This document shows, piece after piece, positions 12,067 to 25,349 of a stretch of 64,000 nt of DNA. Numbering within the stretch: the stretch's first letter is position 1; the number at the start of each line of letters is the position of its first letter. The translations under genes and the position numbers were made by a program. The notes beneath the pieces were generated by a model. It ran no database searches. It saw only the letters and a program-made list of their open reading frames with translations, and had not been told where the DNA came from. The DNA lies in assembly GCA_015680685.1 (NCBI GenBank), contig MNCI01025435.1, forward strand, positions 276,176 to 340,175. The letters run 5' to 3'. The DNA comes from Gnetum montanum. Taxonomy: Eukaryota; Streptophyta; Gnetopsida; Gnetales; Gnetaceae.

Positions 12067-13059
12067 TGATTCAATAGTGTTAAACCATGTCCAAGGGTTC
12101 TTTTGATGATGGGATAAGATTACGGTAAAGGCGATTTTTGGCTATAGGAAAATGGTATAGGGTTAACAATGAGTTCCAAATGTTGACATCATGGTTATGG
12201 TATGGCATTGACATGTTGATTGATTGGTAGGTCTTAGTACTTCGTGCTTTGAAGTGTGGTTCACTCAACAGATGTGTTTGGGGAACCAACACCTTACTCC
12301 AAGGTTTCTTTGACTACTAGGCTTCTCCCTTTGCATGCCTAGAGCCAATGATCAATCCTTTTGGCTTCTTTGGCCATTCAAGTTTTTGGAAATTTTCTCT
12401 TTTTTTTCTTTTTTAATATAGTGAAACCTTCATTGGGTTTCTTTACCAAAGTCAGTTTTGATTTGGTTTTTTTTCATTGAGTGAGATGTGTTACACTTAA
12501 TGGCATAGATGGTTTTCCACTGAATGAGATGTGTTACATTCAAGTGGACTTGATGGTGGAGCATGATGAAGGGATGTTGTATGGCCATAGTGCATGAGTG
12601 CGAAACTTTAGCCAACATTATTATCCAAGGTAAGGAAGGTTATAGTAAGGCTATAGGGTTGGGCTCAATGAAATGATAATATAAATGATATGAGATAAGC
12701 ACTCTTAGAATGATAAGAAAAACTCACCAAATCTTGTACATTGAGGTCACATGATGACTTTTTGCCATAGTGAGTTGCACCTCCCTGATGACTCTAGGCT
12801 TCATTCTGCAATCACAACCCAAAGAAAATAAGAAACCAAGCAAAGAAATCATGCTGTTACAATGAAATGCATAAGGCCATGTAGAATGATGAATAAAAAA
12901 AAGCTACCAAGATCATCAATGTTGCTAGTTTAAGGCCTTGGTAGGCCATGTTACCATTTTAAAGCCTTAGTGGACTAGAGAAAGATGTTCCTTTGTTATG
13001 GAAAAGATGTTATGCAAGATCACTTGTTGTTGGTTGTGAAGATCATTGACGTCATCTAC
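12067..13059 (-). other. T2 3' untranslated region
   Basis: No coding signal was found. About two units of the 29-bp repeat (AGTTTAAGGCCTTGGTAGGC) lie at 12,928-12,985. The stretch from 12,857 onward is homologous to 57,620-57,930 in T3, where the repeat has grown to five units. Confidence 0.6.
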
Positions 13060-14110
13060 AGGCTACATATAGCAAGGCTTTAGATGAAAATGATTGACTG
13101 GATTGGCCAACTCATTTTCATCCATGTTTGCTATTTGGTAGGCCCCATTGTCATAGGCCTTGGTGACTAAGAAAGATCCTTCCCAGTTGGTTGTGAATTT
13201 TTCTGCATGCTCATGGATGGCCTTGAGGACCAGGTCCCCTTCCTAGATCTTGTGCTTACTCAAGTTATGATGGTGTTGCCCTTTTTGCCTCTCCTGGTAG
13301 CATTTAATGTGAGTGAGCATTCACACTCACTGATCCTCCACCAAGTCTAGGTCCATGGTACATAGCTCCTTGTTCTATTTATCATTAATGAAGTTGGATA
13401 AGGCCACTCAGAATTATGGTACCTACAATTCAAGAGGCAAAAAAACTTCAAAATCATAAATAAGGCTATATAGGGTTATACCTATTGCAATAAGGTATGT
13501 TGTTTGGTAGGCCCAAAGTGCATGGACAAGACACTCATGCCACCTATATTTACTATTATTCGAAATTTTCTTGAGTAGTTTTATGATAGCCTTATTTCTT
13601 GCTTCAACTTATCCATTGGCCTCAGGGTAGTATGACAATGAGAAGGAATGCTTAATGCCTAGGTCATGACAAAAATTTTTCATTTCTTGGCTAACAATTG
13701 TGGTCCATTATTTGTGACTATGGTCATAGGTATGCCAAAGTAGGCTACTATGTTGTTCAAAATGAATCTACAAACTTGTTTGAATGTAGTCTTCCTCATG
13801 GGAATAGCCTCAACCCAATTAGTAAAGTATTTGATTGTGATGATGATGAAGTTATGCCCTGCGAAAGACTTAGGCATTATAAGTTTGATAATATCTAACC
13901 CCCATCATTAAAATAGCCAAGTTATCTAAGTAGTGTGCAACTTAATTAGAGGTACATGTACGAGATTGCTATGCCATTGGCATGTGTCACAAGTTTTAAT
14001 CTTTTGCAGGTAGTCACTTTCCATATAAGACTAGTAATAACCTAACTATCTAATTTTAGCAGCCATAGCTCTGAGTCCTATATGCCTCCCCACACACCCT
14101 CATGAACCTA
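13060..14110 (-). pseudogene. T2 integrase (degraded)
   Basis: Reading right to left, a CDTCQWH segment at 13,970-14,050 matches the zinc-binding region. The core at 13,680-13,877 contains YFTNWVEA and FGIPMTIVTNNG, and 13,570-13,640 carries YYPEANG and VEARNKAIIK. The C-terminal part at 13,065-13,300 contains NWEGSFLV, GAYQIANMD and NPVNHFHLK. The first catalytic aspartate is replaced by lysine and the second by asparagine. Stop codons interrupt the frame, including at the usual glutamine of NGQVE. Integrase would insert the cDNA; this copy cannot. Confidence 0.85.
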
Positions 14111-14515
14111 CTCTAGGATTGTTTAAGCTTTAGCTTTTCCTAAGAACATCAATAATATGCCATCATAGGACCGTCGACATAATGTATTATCACCTACTAT
14201 GACATAATGTTTTGATTGTTTACATACAATGTCCTTTGAGTAGTAGTCAAGCCTTGTAAAGGTTTGTCATGCACTAAGTAAAACTTGATATCGTCTTACC
14301 ACTACTTTATGGGAGCAGTATGAACTATGGCCACAAAGGTATCCTTAGTGCTATGCATGATGGAAATAGCATAGTCCATATTTAAGGTGGGTAACTTACT
14401 AAACACATCTACATTACACTAAGGGCTAGCATTGCAACAACATCAACTATAGTATTCTCATTTTAGGATATATGTTGGATATCAATGTCTATAAATCATT
14501 GCATTAGTTTCTTAC

Positions 14516-14830
14516 CTAGGTTACAGTAAGGTTGTAAGTATTTGACTTTGCATGCATAAACCTTGTTACTTGGTTGACCACAAGTTGTGAATCGCCCTTG
14601 ATCATTAAGTGTTTAATTCCTAGGTCAAGGGCTACCATCATCCCTTTGATTAGACCCTCATACTTTGCTATGTTGCTGATGCATAAAAATTCAAAGTAAT
14701 AGGAAAATAGTTGGATTTCAGTAGATGGGAAAGCTATGATGGTAGTGACACTGGTCCCATGGGTAGTTGAAGCTCTATCAAAGTGCATGACTACCTCATA
14801 ACCCTTGGACACTTGGCTAACGGTGTTAAT
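14516..14830 (-). pseudogene. T2 second RNase H domain (Tat-specific)
   Basis: A 98-codon open piece contains FDRASTTHG, NIAKYEGLIKGM and HLMIKGDSQLVVNQV. This matches the extra RNase H domain found between the RT-linked RNase H and integrase in Tat-lineage elements, where the usual pattern is FDGAS, NxAEYEAL and GDSQLVVxQ. The usual aspartate-glutamate pair is partly lost (A-K-Y-E in place of A-E-Y-E). Its place between RT-RNase H and integrase supports the Tat assignment. Confidence 0.8.
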
Positions 14831-14899
14831 GTGTTCATCTGGAAACTCAAGGTTGATGGTTGCATCATCATCAACATGTGAAACTATAAGTTGTATGAC

Positions 14900-15300
14900 T
14901 ATAGCTTGACCTTTTGTTGAGAATTAGGATACATAATGAAGGTCAAACTCTGCTATTATGGCTTTCCATTAGGCTATATGGCTACTACTCTCATAGATGT
15001 TGGTTGTTATTGCTTTAAGCACATTTTCTTTGCAAATGACACTAACCTAGCTTCTAAAGAGGTAGTGTCTCCACTTCTTCAATGAGAAGACTAGTGCTAA
15101 ATAGTATTTCTCCACTTCAGTGTATTAGGTCTCATGGGCAACTAATGCATGGATCAAGTAGTATACTGGCATCTCTGCTCCATCATCATGTTTTTGATAG
15201 AGTAAAAAGATAATAGACATGTTAGAGATAGCAATGTAGATGTAAAAAGACTTACCCTCTTATGGAAGATAGGCTATTGGTAGTTGTGACAACTCTTGCT
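14900..15300 (-). pseudogene. T2 RT-linked RNase H domain (degraded)
   Basis: Fragments matching PVYYLIHALVAHETQYTEVE and LVFSLKKWRHYL lie in the expected place directly after RT. Several stops break the frame. Together with the domain at 14.5-14.8 kb this gives the dual RNase H layout of Tat elements. Confidence 0.75.
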
Positions 15301-16110
15301 TAAGGTTTTCAAAGGCCTCTTAGCATTATGTTGTCCACTCTAGTGAATCCCTTTCTTAAGAAAGTGTTGCATGGGTTGTAACTTATCCATGAGTCTAGCG
15401 ATATACCTATAAATAAATTGCAATTTTCTTTGTAGTCCCTAAAGCTCCTTAAGGCTATTTGGTGTTGCCAAGTTGAATATGGCCTTAACCTTATTAGGAT
15501 CAATGTGTTTCCTTGCTTCAGACACTATAAAGCCAAGCATCTTACTAGTTTTAACACCAAAGACACACTTCTTAGGATTGAGTCTAAGTTCATGTTTAAG
15601 GCATTGTTTAAGTACAAGGTCAAGGTCATGTGCATGGTCATTGGTCACTTTAGACTTAATAGCCATATCATCTACATAATAATTGGGAAAACTTAGCATG
15701 TAATCATTAAAGATATATGTCATAGATCTTTGGTAGATTTTTCCTATGTTCTTTAAGCCAAAGCACATCATGATATAGCAAAAGGTACCCTAGGGGATCA
15801 TGAAGGTCATATTGAGTTGGTGCTCTAGGTTACTCTTAATTTGGTTATATTCGAGAACCCATCCATGAAGGATAATAAGGCATCCCCATTCATAGAATCA
15901 ATGAGTTAATCAATACTAGAAAAATAAAAATCATCTTTGATAGTAGCCTTATTTAGGTATCAGAAATCGATGTAAATTCGTATACTCTTTTTTTTCTTGG
16001 GGACTACCACTATGTTGGATACCCATTTTGCGTAATTGATAGCTCTAATGAAACTAGCTTGGTAGAGTTTTTTGATCTCATCATGAATTACCAAGGTCAA
16101 ATCAGGTTTA
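15300..16110 (-). pseudogene. T2 reverse transcriptase (degraded)
   Basis: The clearest frame is 15,439-15,771, with MCFGLKN, FPNYYVDDMAIKS (the YVDD catalytic box), LRLNPKKCVFGV and KMLGFIVSEARKHIDP. These are the palm and connection motifs of Ty3/gypsy RT. Upstream, 15,780-16,010 carries remnants of the SFMDGFSGYNQI and IYIDFRYLN regions. The YVDDM form and spacing fit the Tat lineage rather than the FMDD form of G2. Frameshifts and stops make it a pseudogene. Confidence 0.85.
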
Positions 16111-16119
16111 ATCTTACTT

Positions 16120-17100
16120 TCTACTTAACGAGTCTGATGCTAGGATCAAGTATGATGTTGTGTTAAACTAAACATGGATATAGACCTGGCATATTTTCAT
16201 ATGACTAGGTAAAGACCTTAATGTTATCTTGTAGGACCTTGGTGATATTCAGGGTTTCCTCCTTACCATGTGTGCCGTGACAAGAACCTCAACTAGAGAG
16301 TCTTCGGTAATATCACCACCCTCAAGATCAAGGTTTTAACTAGGTTTTTAGGCCACTCTAGAGGTTTCTCAATTGAGGTTATGTGGTTGACAAGAATGTT
16401 AGTCTTAAGATCTAAACAATTAGGAACAATACATCATTCAACATCACCAAGAGGCCCATGTAGGTTTAATGATAAGGCTATTTGCATCCATGTATCCATA
16501 CTCTAATCTTGCATATCAACCATAAGCACATTAAGTGGCACCTGGGTAAAAATGAGTAAATAATGCCAAAATGATGTAAAACATCTTAGTAAATATGCAA
16601 TCACATGCTATCTTTATGTCAAGAATTATGTAAATAAGACCAACCAAGGCTATGAGAGGTAGATGAAGACAAAGAGAACTAAACAAAGGCCACACGAGGT
16701 CAAATAAAGGTTAACACAAGTTGAATCATAAGGAAATTATGACAAACAAGATCAAACATCGCCAACTAAGGTTACTTGTTACCAATTTAAGGCCTTGGTA
16801 AGCCATGTTGTTAATTTAAGCCCATGGCAGGCCATAGTTATATGGTGTTAAATGATGGTGAAGGATGGTCAAACCCCATCACTTAACATCAATCAAAGAC
16901 TATACAAAGGTCAAAAAGGTCAAAATAGTGAAACTAAGGTAGATACAGTGAAACTGAAGCTATGTGGATACTAAATGAGATCAATTGATGTAAAACAATG
17001 TTAAAACAAGTCAAAACACCATGAAACAAGGTTAAATGAGTCCAAGTAAAATACATGTGGTAATACATGGTCAATATTGGTCAAAAGTGGTTAGATTTTG
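16120..17100 (-). other. T2 pre-RT spacer and AAGGCC repeats
   Basis: No clear domain was found. The 16,490-16,580 segment (GTGGCACCTGGGTAAAA) is homologous to 58,290-58,340 in T3. Degenerate AAGGCC-type repeats sit at 16,780-16,850 and 17,100-17,130. Several copies of CAAGGTCAAA-like words give a weakly repetitive texture. Confidence 0.5.
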
Positions 17101-17129
17101 CCAATTTTAGGCCTTAGTGGACCATGGTA

Positions 17130-20100
17130 TGAGGGTACAAGATTGCCAAGGGAGTTTGAGAACATGAGGAGGTAATTCTAGGGTTGTTGTGAGCTAAAAT
17201 TAACACTTTTTCTTGTGACTATGATGACCCAACATAGTCATGCATTCTATAGCATAGTCAGAACTCATGGGTAGTTTCCTAGGCTCAATATGGTCACTTT
17301 TGGGCTTCTAATGATCTAAACAGCTAGCCCATGGATTGGTATTGAACATTGGCAAGTTTTGACACTATTTTCACCCCCTAGAACCTTGAAAATCATGTTT
17401 CTGTTGGTGAATACACTGGGCCAGTGTATTCATGGTAGGTCCCAACATAGTCACATGGAAAATGTAAGTCTTTGGGATTTCTAGGTTGTCCATGGTACTC
17501 TTCCAACTTCCTAGGTTAGTGTAATCTCACTAAAGGGCTAAATTGGCCATTTGGAGGTCGAATTTTGGCAATGGAAGTGGATGTAAAGGTATTTCCCACT
17601 TAACTACACTAGGCTAGTGTAGTCATGCATGGTGCTAGTGTAGTCATGGAAAATTTAGTGTTTCCAAGGCCAAAATAGAGTGAAATTGCCACTAGATGAC
17701 ATGAGGTAGGGTTTTGGGCTTCCTAAGTCAGTTTTGGACCATTCTAGGTGGTATACTACTGGTTGTTGTTGCCATAAATTGGGTTTCTACTGTGACTACA
17801 CTGGGCCAACGTAGTCATAGGCTTCCTTAGCATAGTCATACATGAAAAATGAATTTCAATGACTTTCCAAGCCCAATTGACCATGCTAATGGACTTTCAT
17901 TATCATTAGTGCTACTGGCTAGGCTTTTAGTGTCAAAATCATTTGTTCTAGTGATTGCTTGTGCCTTGGGATGGTCAAATACCTTGTGACTATACTTGGC
18001 ATGTAGTTCCTAGTGTAGTTTAGGGATTTGAGTGGAAAAAGAGTGATTAGATCTGGATTTTAACTGGTTTTCCAAGGTTTCAAGGTCTTAGGATGCTTCG
18101 GTAGGGTTCTAGGTCTTTTCAGGAGTCAATTTTGGTAGTTTTTGAGTTATTTTGAACTATTGCAAGTTGACTACACTAGGCTACACTAGTGACTACATTG
18201 GGTAGCATAGTCATAGTACTTTTTGGCGTAGTAAAGAGATTTGGCATGAAAAATAGTAAATTTTAGCTTACTCCCAAGGTCTAATGGTTCCAATATGCTT
18301 TAGTAAGGTCTACAACTAGAAATGGTATTCTAGTAACTAGATTAAGCTTATTTTAACTCTCAAAGTATGGACTACACTAGGCAACACTAGTGACTATGCT
18401 AGTGCAACATAGTCATAGTAGTTTTTAGTGTAGTTTGGATACTTGAGTTTGGAAATATTAGTTTCCATGGTCAAAACTAGCTTCGACAAGGCTCTAGGGT
18501 TTACTAGCAGTAGGTTTAAGTTATTTTTGATAGATTTTGATCATTTTTTGGTGGAATATGATAGGCTCTATGAGTGACTATGCTAGCCCAGTGTAGTCAC
18601 TTCATCCCCCAACATAGTTTGGGTTGGGATGATAAAAATGAAAAAGATGTGGCAAGGTCTATCTTAGTCTTCAGCTCTACTAGGGTGTAGGGTTCTTAGG
18701 AGGCAAGTTAGACTAGGAAATGAATTTTTTTAGACTTCTTAGGTGGACTACATTGGCTACCATTAGTGACTATGCTGGCCAAGCATAGTCACTCTTGTAA
18801 AATGGCATTTGAGTTGAGAAATGGAAAAATATTACTTCCCTTTTAAGTTTGGCATGGTTTTGAGATCTTTAGAGGTGGATTTGAGTTTGAAGATGATTGG
18901 TTTAAAAATTTCAAGTGGACTACACTATGCACGAACTATGACTACACTAACCCAACATAGTCACTTCATTCCTAACATAATCACACTTGGGAAATCCACT
19001 TTTCTTTGCTTTTTTTTGAGCTTTTTGTTGATTATTCAACATTTTTAGGTTATTGCCTATTCTAGGGAGGTCTAAAGAATACAAAGTGAGGTTTTAGAGA
19101 CGTGCATTAGTTTGTATGATCAAAATGAATCTTAAACAATGTGACTACACTGGGCCAATGTAGTCACTCAGTCTTACTAGTGTAGTAATGGGAAAGCATG
19201 GATTTTTTTGAAGCCATTTGATGCATTTGACCATGTTTCAAGACTACTAGGAGCTTAAATTAGGTTTTGGGGAGATGGCATGTTCATCTAGAGTCAATTG
19301 GAGGTTGGAGGGGCTAGGCATGGTTTATTCCACTTAGACTAGGTTGGGCCAGTGTAGTCCTACTATTGCCCATTATAGTCACATTATAAGTCCAATTTAT
19401 GAAAAAGTTTGGTGTCATTTCCATGTCTACTGACTAGTAATTTTGAAATTTCGTTACTAATTTTAGTCATAGGCCTCTTGGGTTGTTGTGCAAGGTAAAT
19501 GGATTGATGGTGAATAGAAAAATGCCTAATATTCCATTAGATTATACTAGGCCAACATAGTCCACCTCTAGGCTAGCATAGTCCCATGAAAAACCAATTT
19601 TCTACATGAGTCTTAAGGCTTTCTAAAATCCCATTTGTTATGGATGTTAATATTTGGTTACCTAGCTTGGTTGTAAGGTTCTTTACCATGGGTGGAAGAC
19701 TAGGAATTAGGATTTAGGAGTGACTAGAACATGGTAATTATCACAAAGTTCCCATGTAACCAAGCCTCAGCATAGTCAAGCTTGGAAGTTGAGAATACTC
19801 AACGTAGTCATGGCTTTTTGGCATTATTTTTGGAGCACCTAGTGGAATCCTCATGAAATTAGCAAGTTTTCATGAAAAATCTTCCCACAACCCAATGTAG
19901 TCTCAAGTTACCAATTTCTTCATGAAGTTAAGTGGATTTGTGAAAAAAAACTATGGTTTTAAGGAAAGCGCTTGGGTTTAAGGCTTGGTTTCGATTATTT
20001 TCTCTTGCAAAATCATTATTTCTTTCATACTTCCTTGCTACTACACCCAATTTAGAGTTCTATTACTACCCATCCTTAGTGTAGTCATAGCAACTCTTGG

Positions 20101-20170
20101 TCCTAGTGCCAGCATAGTCACTCTAGAACTACCAAAGACCAAGGATTCTTTGTGTTTTTCTAAACCTGTT
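17130..20170. repeat. Satellite of about 190 bp with a hairpin in each unit
   Basis: A block with arm GTGACTACACTGG and its reverse complement CCAGTGTAGTCAC, followed by a second AGTGTAGTCATGG, recurs near 17,237, 17,416, 17,603, 17,794, 17,988, 18,170, 18,370, 18,570, 18,760, 18,930, 19,141, 19,337, 19,541, 19,750 and 20,060. The spacing is about 170-220 bp. The roughly 130 bp between blocks are also related (GAAAATG, CCAAGGTC, AGGCTTTAGGG-like pieces). Some stems are perfect with different arm sequences: 17,408-17,432, 17,603-17,623 and 18,765-18,793. A detached copy lies at 61.18-61.65 kb. Confidence 0.85.
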
Positions 20171-20179
20171 TTCCACACC

Positions 20180-23100
20180 ATGAAGAAGAAGGCTCCTATC
20201 AAGAATCCTGCATTGGAGGAGGTAAATGTAGCTACCCATGGCCTTTGACACCTTTCCTATCCTAGGATTAGAGAGAGTTACACCAATTTTTTTCCTAGGT
20301 ACACATCTTTACTAGTTTTTCCCACTTATTCCGTCTATTCGATTTTTGGGGCTGATTCTATTTCTCATATCTAGGCTTGTGTGTTTGTTATTTCAGGATT
20401 TTGTAAAAATCCCATCATAGGTTTTGGTTATGTTTTATTCATTTTTTACATTTATTGGGCTATGGATTTTTTTCATTAATGTTTAAATGCTTTTTCCATG
20501 AATTCCATTGGGTTTTTGCTTTTTCCATCCAAAAAAAGCAATGCCACTTATGAATTGTCTTCTAAGGTAATAGGGATATTTGTAATCCTTTCAAGGTTAT
20601 GTGATTATTTCCTACTATTTTTTGGTTAGCTTGATTTTTGAACCACTTAATTTCACCTTACAGATAATTTTTATGGTTGTTTCTGTCAAGTTGTGTCAAG
20701 TAGGTTTTCTATTTTTTGGCTATTTTTTGGTCTAAGTTTGGTAATTTTTCTATGGTTAACAATTATGAAATTTTAATTTTTATGGTTATGGATTTGCATT
20801 TTATCATTCAAGAATTCCAACAAATTTTGAACCATTGAATTTAGATAAACAATTTTTTTACGAGCATTTTTGTGAACTTGTGCAAAAATGGATTTTTGGT
20901 ATGATGGCCATGGTTAAGTCAACTTTGTAATTTTTCTAAAAAATTGATTAGGATTTTTTGTAATTTCTTGTTATGAGGCTGTAGTTCATGGTTTTATAAT
21001 TCCAATAACTATGGAATCATCAAATTTTGTTGAGCGGTTAACTTTTTATTGATGTTTCTGTAAAGTTGCATGAAATTGAGGTTTTAAGGTTGTTACGCAT
21101 TTACCCCTATGAAGATGGGCAACATTGAGACTTTGAAAATTTTTTGCCATCAACATTCCATGATCCTAGGGATTGGTGGAGATACGATGTATGGTCTAGA
21201 GGTTTTCTGGATTAAATTAAAAAATTTTGGAACTAATTTCCCATGACCATTTTGGTGTGAAGTGTAAATTTTGGTTGAATTTTAGTTATGGATTTAGATA
21301 GTGTTTTGGGTTTTTCTAAATATGGAATCTAACATAAAAATTGAAAATTTAGTCCTACACTATTATTTTTTTTTTGTTTTTAGTTCTAAATTGTCAATTC
21401 CATGTTTTCAGTTATGATCAATCATTACCACAATTTTAGCTTTAAACTATCATTTCCATAGATGTGAATAGTTTCAATTATCATTTTTGTCTAAGTTTTG
21501 TTTACTATGTTGAAAGGTTAGTATTGTAGTTGTAATGTTATCTTGTCATTATTTTCATATATTATTTAATTTTAGTTTTGGTTTATGCATGCTTATAATG
21601 GTTATATGTTGGATGTTATAGGGCCTTCTTGAAGCCCATCCTAGTGGTTATAGATATGGTAGGGCTCTTGTGCTACATCCATCTCCTATGACCCAACACT
21701 CCAATTCTTGATATGGATTGGGGATGTCATGGAGTGTAGTTTAGTCTAGGGGATAATAACTTCCTCACCTACCTGCTTTAGAATTTTAGTGTGATGGTTT
21801 GGTCACACTTAACCTTTGAGACAATAACAACGATAGTGGAAACCCTTCTACCTAGTTCCTCTAGCCTAGTCATCAAGTTTATGATTGATGAACCTGACAT
21901 TTATGTAGAGTGTGAGAGAAATGATGACACAACTACTATTCACACTCATAAATTATCAACAAATTTGGGAGATGCCCGAATTCAACCAATACAACATGGA
22001 CAACACTTTAATTGTTGGTCACCATGTTCATACATTGTTCCAAAATCCTCCAGGCATAATCTATTGCATAGAGGATTTTGCATAAAAATTTATTAAAATT
22101 GATTTTAAGTTTATTAATTTTTTTTATCATACAAGTTATAATGATTTTCTTTGTTTTACTTACCTACAGGTTCAAGGTGGATGAGCAAGGATTCATCAAA
22201 GGTGACAACCTTCTACTCCTAGCCCACACAACATTCAAGGTATTTATCAAAAGCCCAATTGTGAGGCTTGCGACAATGGAACAAATAAGGAATGAATTTG
22301 ATGGTTTCATCACACATCACCCTAAGGCCTATAGGAGATGTTTAGCTAACGGAATGATAGATAGTTGCTAGGCTAGCCCATCTTCTAATGTGGAAGCTGA
22401 CTCATCTCTTAGAGCTTCTACAATGCTTGCATCTTATAGGCAAAGTATTTTTGTTTATTGATTTTAGTTATGGTCACATTTTCCTAGTTATGTAATTATT
22501 AAGTTATTTTGGTTTTGGTTGTTTAAGTGATTATATTTGTTTGATTTTAACTTGGCTATATTTTTTGTATTTTGTTTTACATGGTGCACTTATGCCAAGG
22601 ATAATGGATTGTCTTTTGTTATGTTGTAGAGGTCACTCCATTAGTTGAAGTTACGGTTATCAACTTAGGATGGATTGAGAAGACCTTGATCCTCAAGTTT
22701 AGTGAAGTGGAATCTGCACAGAACTAGTTGTCAAACCAAGCATCTAAGGCTATTCAGGCAAGGATCATTCATCAGAACTATTTGATCTTTTCATGGCTCC
22801 AAGTCCAGTCATTCCCATTGTAGAGATGTTGAAATCATTGACTCCTTTAGAAAAGGAGTCAAAAAGTTTGTCACCTATGTTCATGATGTGATTGTGAGAT
22901 CCTGGATGTTAATGAAGCCACCTTCAGCAACCTCTTTGGTGTTCCAAATTATGGCATGACAATTATCATCAAAGCAAGGTAGGATGTTGACCAGTGGGAG
23001 GAAGTGGAAAAGTGGCTAAATTCTTGCCATGGTAATAATGGATTCTCTCTAAACCAAATCTAGTCTCTAGAAATTAGAGAGATGTATCTCTTATTTTGAT

Positions 23101-25349
23101 CCCATCCATTTCCCAAGTTACCATGACAAGGGAATATCTTGGATGTGGAACAAGCATGGACTATGAAGCGTGTTGTCATTGAGGATACTCAATTCAACTA
23201 GGTTGCTCATTTGATCTTTGGGTTATAGTGGAAAGTCCTAAACTTAGGGAGAATCTCAAGATGAAGTGTCATGTGCATTTCACACTTTTTGTAGCTTATC
23301 TATGAAGATTCGTTAAGTTCATTATGGTGAGGAAGGATGGGAAATGGATGACTCAAGGCCCATTCCAAATTACTAAGCCTTGGATAATGCATCTTTTCTC
23401 TACCATGCATGTCCAAGAGCCATTGAAAGATGTGGCTAAATCACTATCCATCACCACAAAGGGGATTGATGGTAGACATTGTGCATCCCCTAATAGCATG
23501 ATGAGAGAGCCCCATGTTGATTGTGGGAACATCAAAAAGGTCAAAAGGTTACTTGCCAAAGCTAAGGGTTTAGCTAGAGAAAAACTTAATAGGCCTTTGG
23601 TAGATAAGACAACATCAATGATCAAGGAGCCCTTAAGAAAAAAGTTTATCGTTAAGCTTAGAGGGATGTAGCATGATGTGAGAGGTATGTTCTATTAAAT
23701 TTATTACTATGTTTTTGTTAATTTGTTTCAAAATTATGATTTTAAGTAATGTAGTTATCATTTTTATCTTAGGAAAAATATGCTAAGTTGTTTTATGTTT
23801 TATAGTTGTTGTTCTTGCAAATAAGAAACTGGAGCATGAAGCTATGGCAACAGTAGTAGCAGCTGAGGAGGAGTGAAGGCATCAAGAAGAGGAGTTGCGA
23901 TGTCGAGAAGAGGAAGTATTGCAATATTATGAGGATGAGGTGTTGTAGCACTAGAAGGATGAGGGTTTACTCCTTTCTCCCATTAACCACTTTGATGCCT
24001 TGCTTGAGGATCCATAACTAGGTGAACTCCCTACTGTCACATCAAAGAATCTCTTAGGTACTTATGATTTTTGATTTTATATGTTGTACACATTGTTCTT
24101 CATTGATTCATGTTTAACCCTAACTATAATTCTTGATTATTTATTATGTTTGTTGTTGTCCAAGAGCTTTAGGTTGAAGCTTTCACTTCCACCTTCTTCA
24201 TGCAACCAATGGTGGATACCCTGGATAAGTTTGATATCATGAGGGACATAGCTAAAGACATGGTTAGTCAGCTGTAGTAGATAGCTCTTAAAGTTTGTAA
24301 GATTTTTAACCCTTTTTCCTTTATTTGATTACATTTTTATGGTTTTTACACAATTTTTATGGTTATGTAATTCTTGTTAACTTGTTGGATTTTGTTGTTT
24401 TATGTTGGTTATACTGCCTAAACTAAGATGGGATCCTAACTAGCTTGTAGAGGTTACCGCACTACTTGCCTCACCTCTTGATGTCAAAAATGTTTCAAAT
24501 AAGTTTAATGAGGGTGCCATTGGATGTGCACTCTCATGTGTGAAATCTTTATGGGAATGTAGATGCTTGAATGAGTTCTTGTAGGAACAAGTTGTGGCAT
24601 TAAGGAGGGAGAACCATAAGTTGACGGAGAAGGTGAAAGACCTCAAGGATCGTATGGGTTTCATAGAGGCCCAAGTGTCCAACCAAGACTCCTTGTGCAT
24701 CAAGGAGCTAACTTTGGCCTACTATTAGAATGCAATGCATGGAAAGGTTGCCCTTGCCAAAAAGGTAGCAAAATAAGAGCTTCAGATTGATATGATAAAC
24801 CACAAGACTAATTAGTGGAAGGATTACTTTGCTTGGGTCCTTGAGTGGGGCCGCATATAAAAGGATCATAAGAGGATATACAAGGGAAAGTGGGATGCCT
24901 ACCTCAAATGGCTACAGGAGGAGTCTACAAAAAGGCATCAATTAGAGTTGTTCATGATGGGGATTCCCATGGAGGATATCTATAAGATGTTTAAGAGAAG
25001 CATGATTGTAGCCAACTCCCCTACTCACCAAGTGACTACTACCCTAGGTGAGGTAACCACCACCACATTTTTGCATAAGCCACCTACATGGAGTGACATC
25101 AAAAAGAGGAATATCCTCAAGGGTATTAATCTAGAGGTTGGTGTTTAGAAATTTCATGTAGAACATGTGACTCTAGAATCATCTTAGGTTTGCTTGCCTT
25201 AGTTTTGGTTTTATTATGTTTTAAGTCATTAGTTTTGGTTGGTTACTAATTGATTTTATGTTGTCATGTCAGAGGTACAAGATGACGGTAGTGGTCCTAG
25301 CGGTGAAGGTGGAAATGATGCTCCACCCCCTGCTCTAGATGCCCCTTAG
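20180..25349 (+). pseudogene. Opposite-strand, intron-bearing gene-like segment within T2
   Basis: The plus strand has an ATG at 20,180 opening a short exon (MKKKAPIKNPALEE) that runs into a donor GGTAAATG at 20,221. Coding-looking blocks follow at about 21,790-22,070, 22,170-22,440, 22,630-23,690, 23,830-24,050, 24,170-24,290, 24,440-25,180 and 25,271-25,349. They are separated by very T-rich stretches ending in acceptor-like sequences (TTACCTACAG at 22,169; TGTTGTAG at 22,628; ATGTCAG at 25,270). The 24.4-25.1 kb block is lysine- and glutamate-rich and probably coiled coil; the last block is acidic and ends GNDAPPPALDAP. In-frame stops show decay. I do not recognise the protein. Tat elements such as Grande and Retand are known to carry antisense ORFs, but usually between pol and the 3' LTR; a captured host gene is the alternative. 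Confidence 0.5.
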
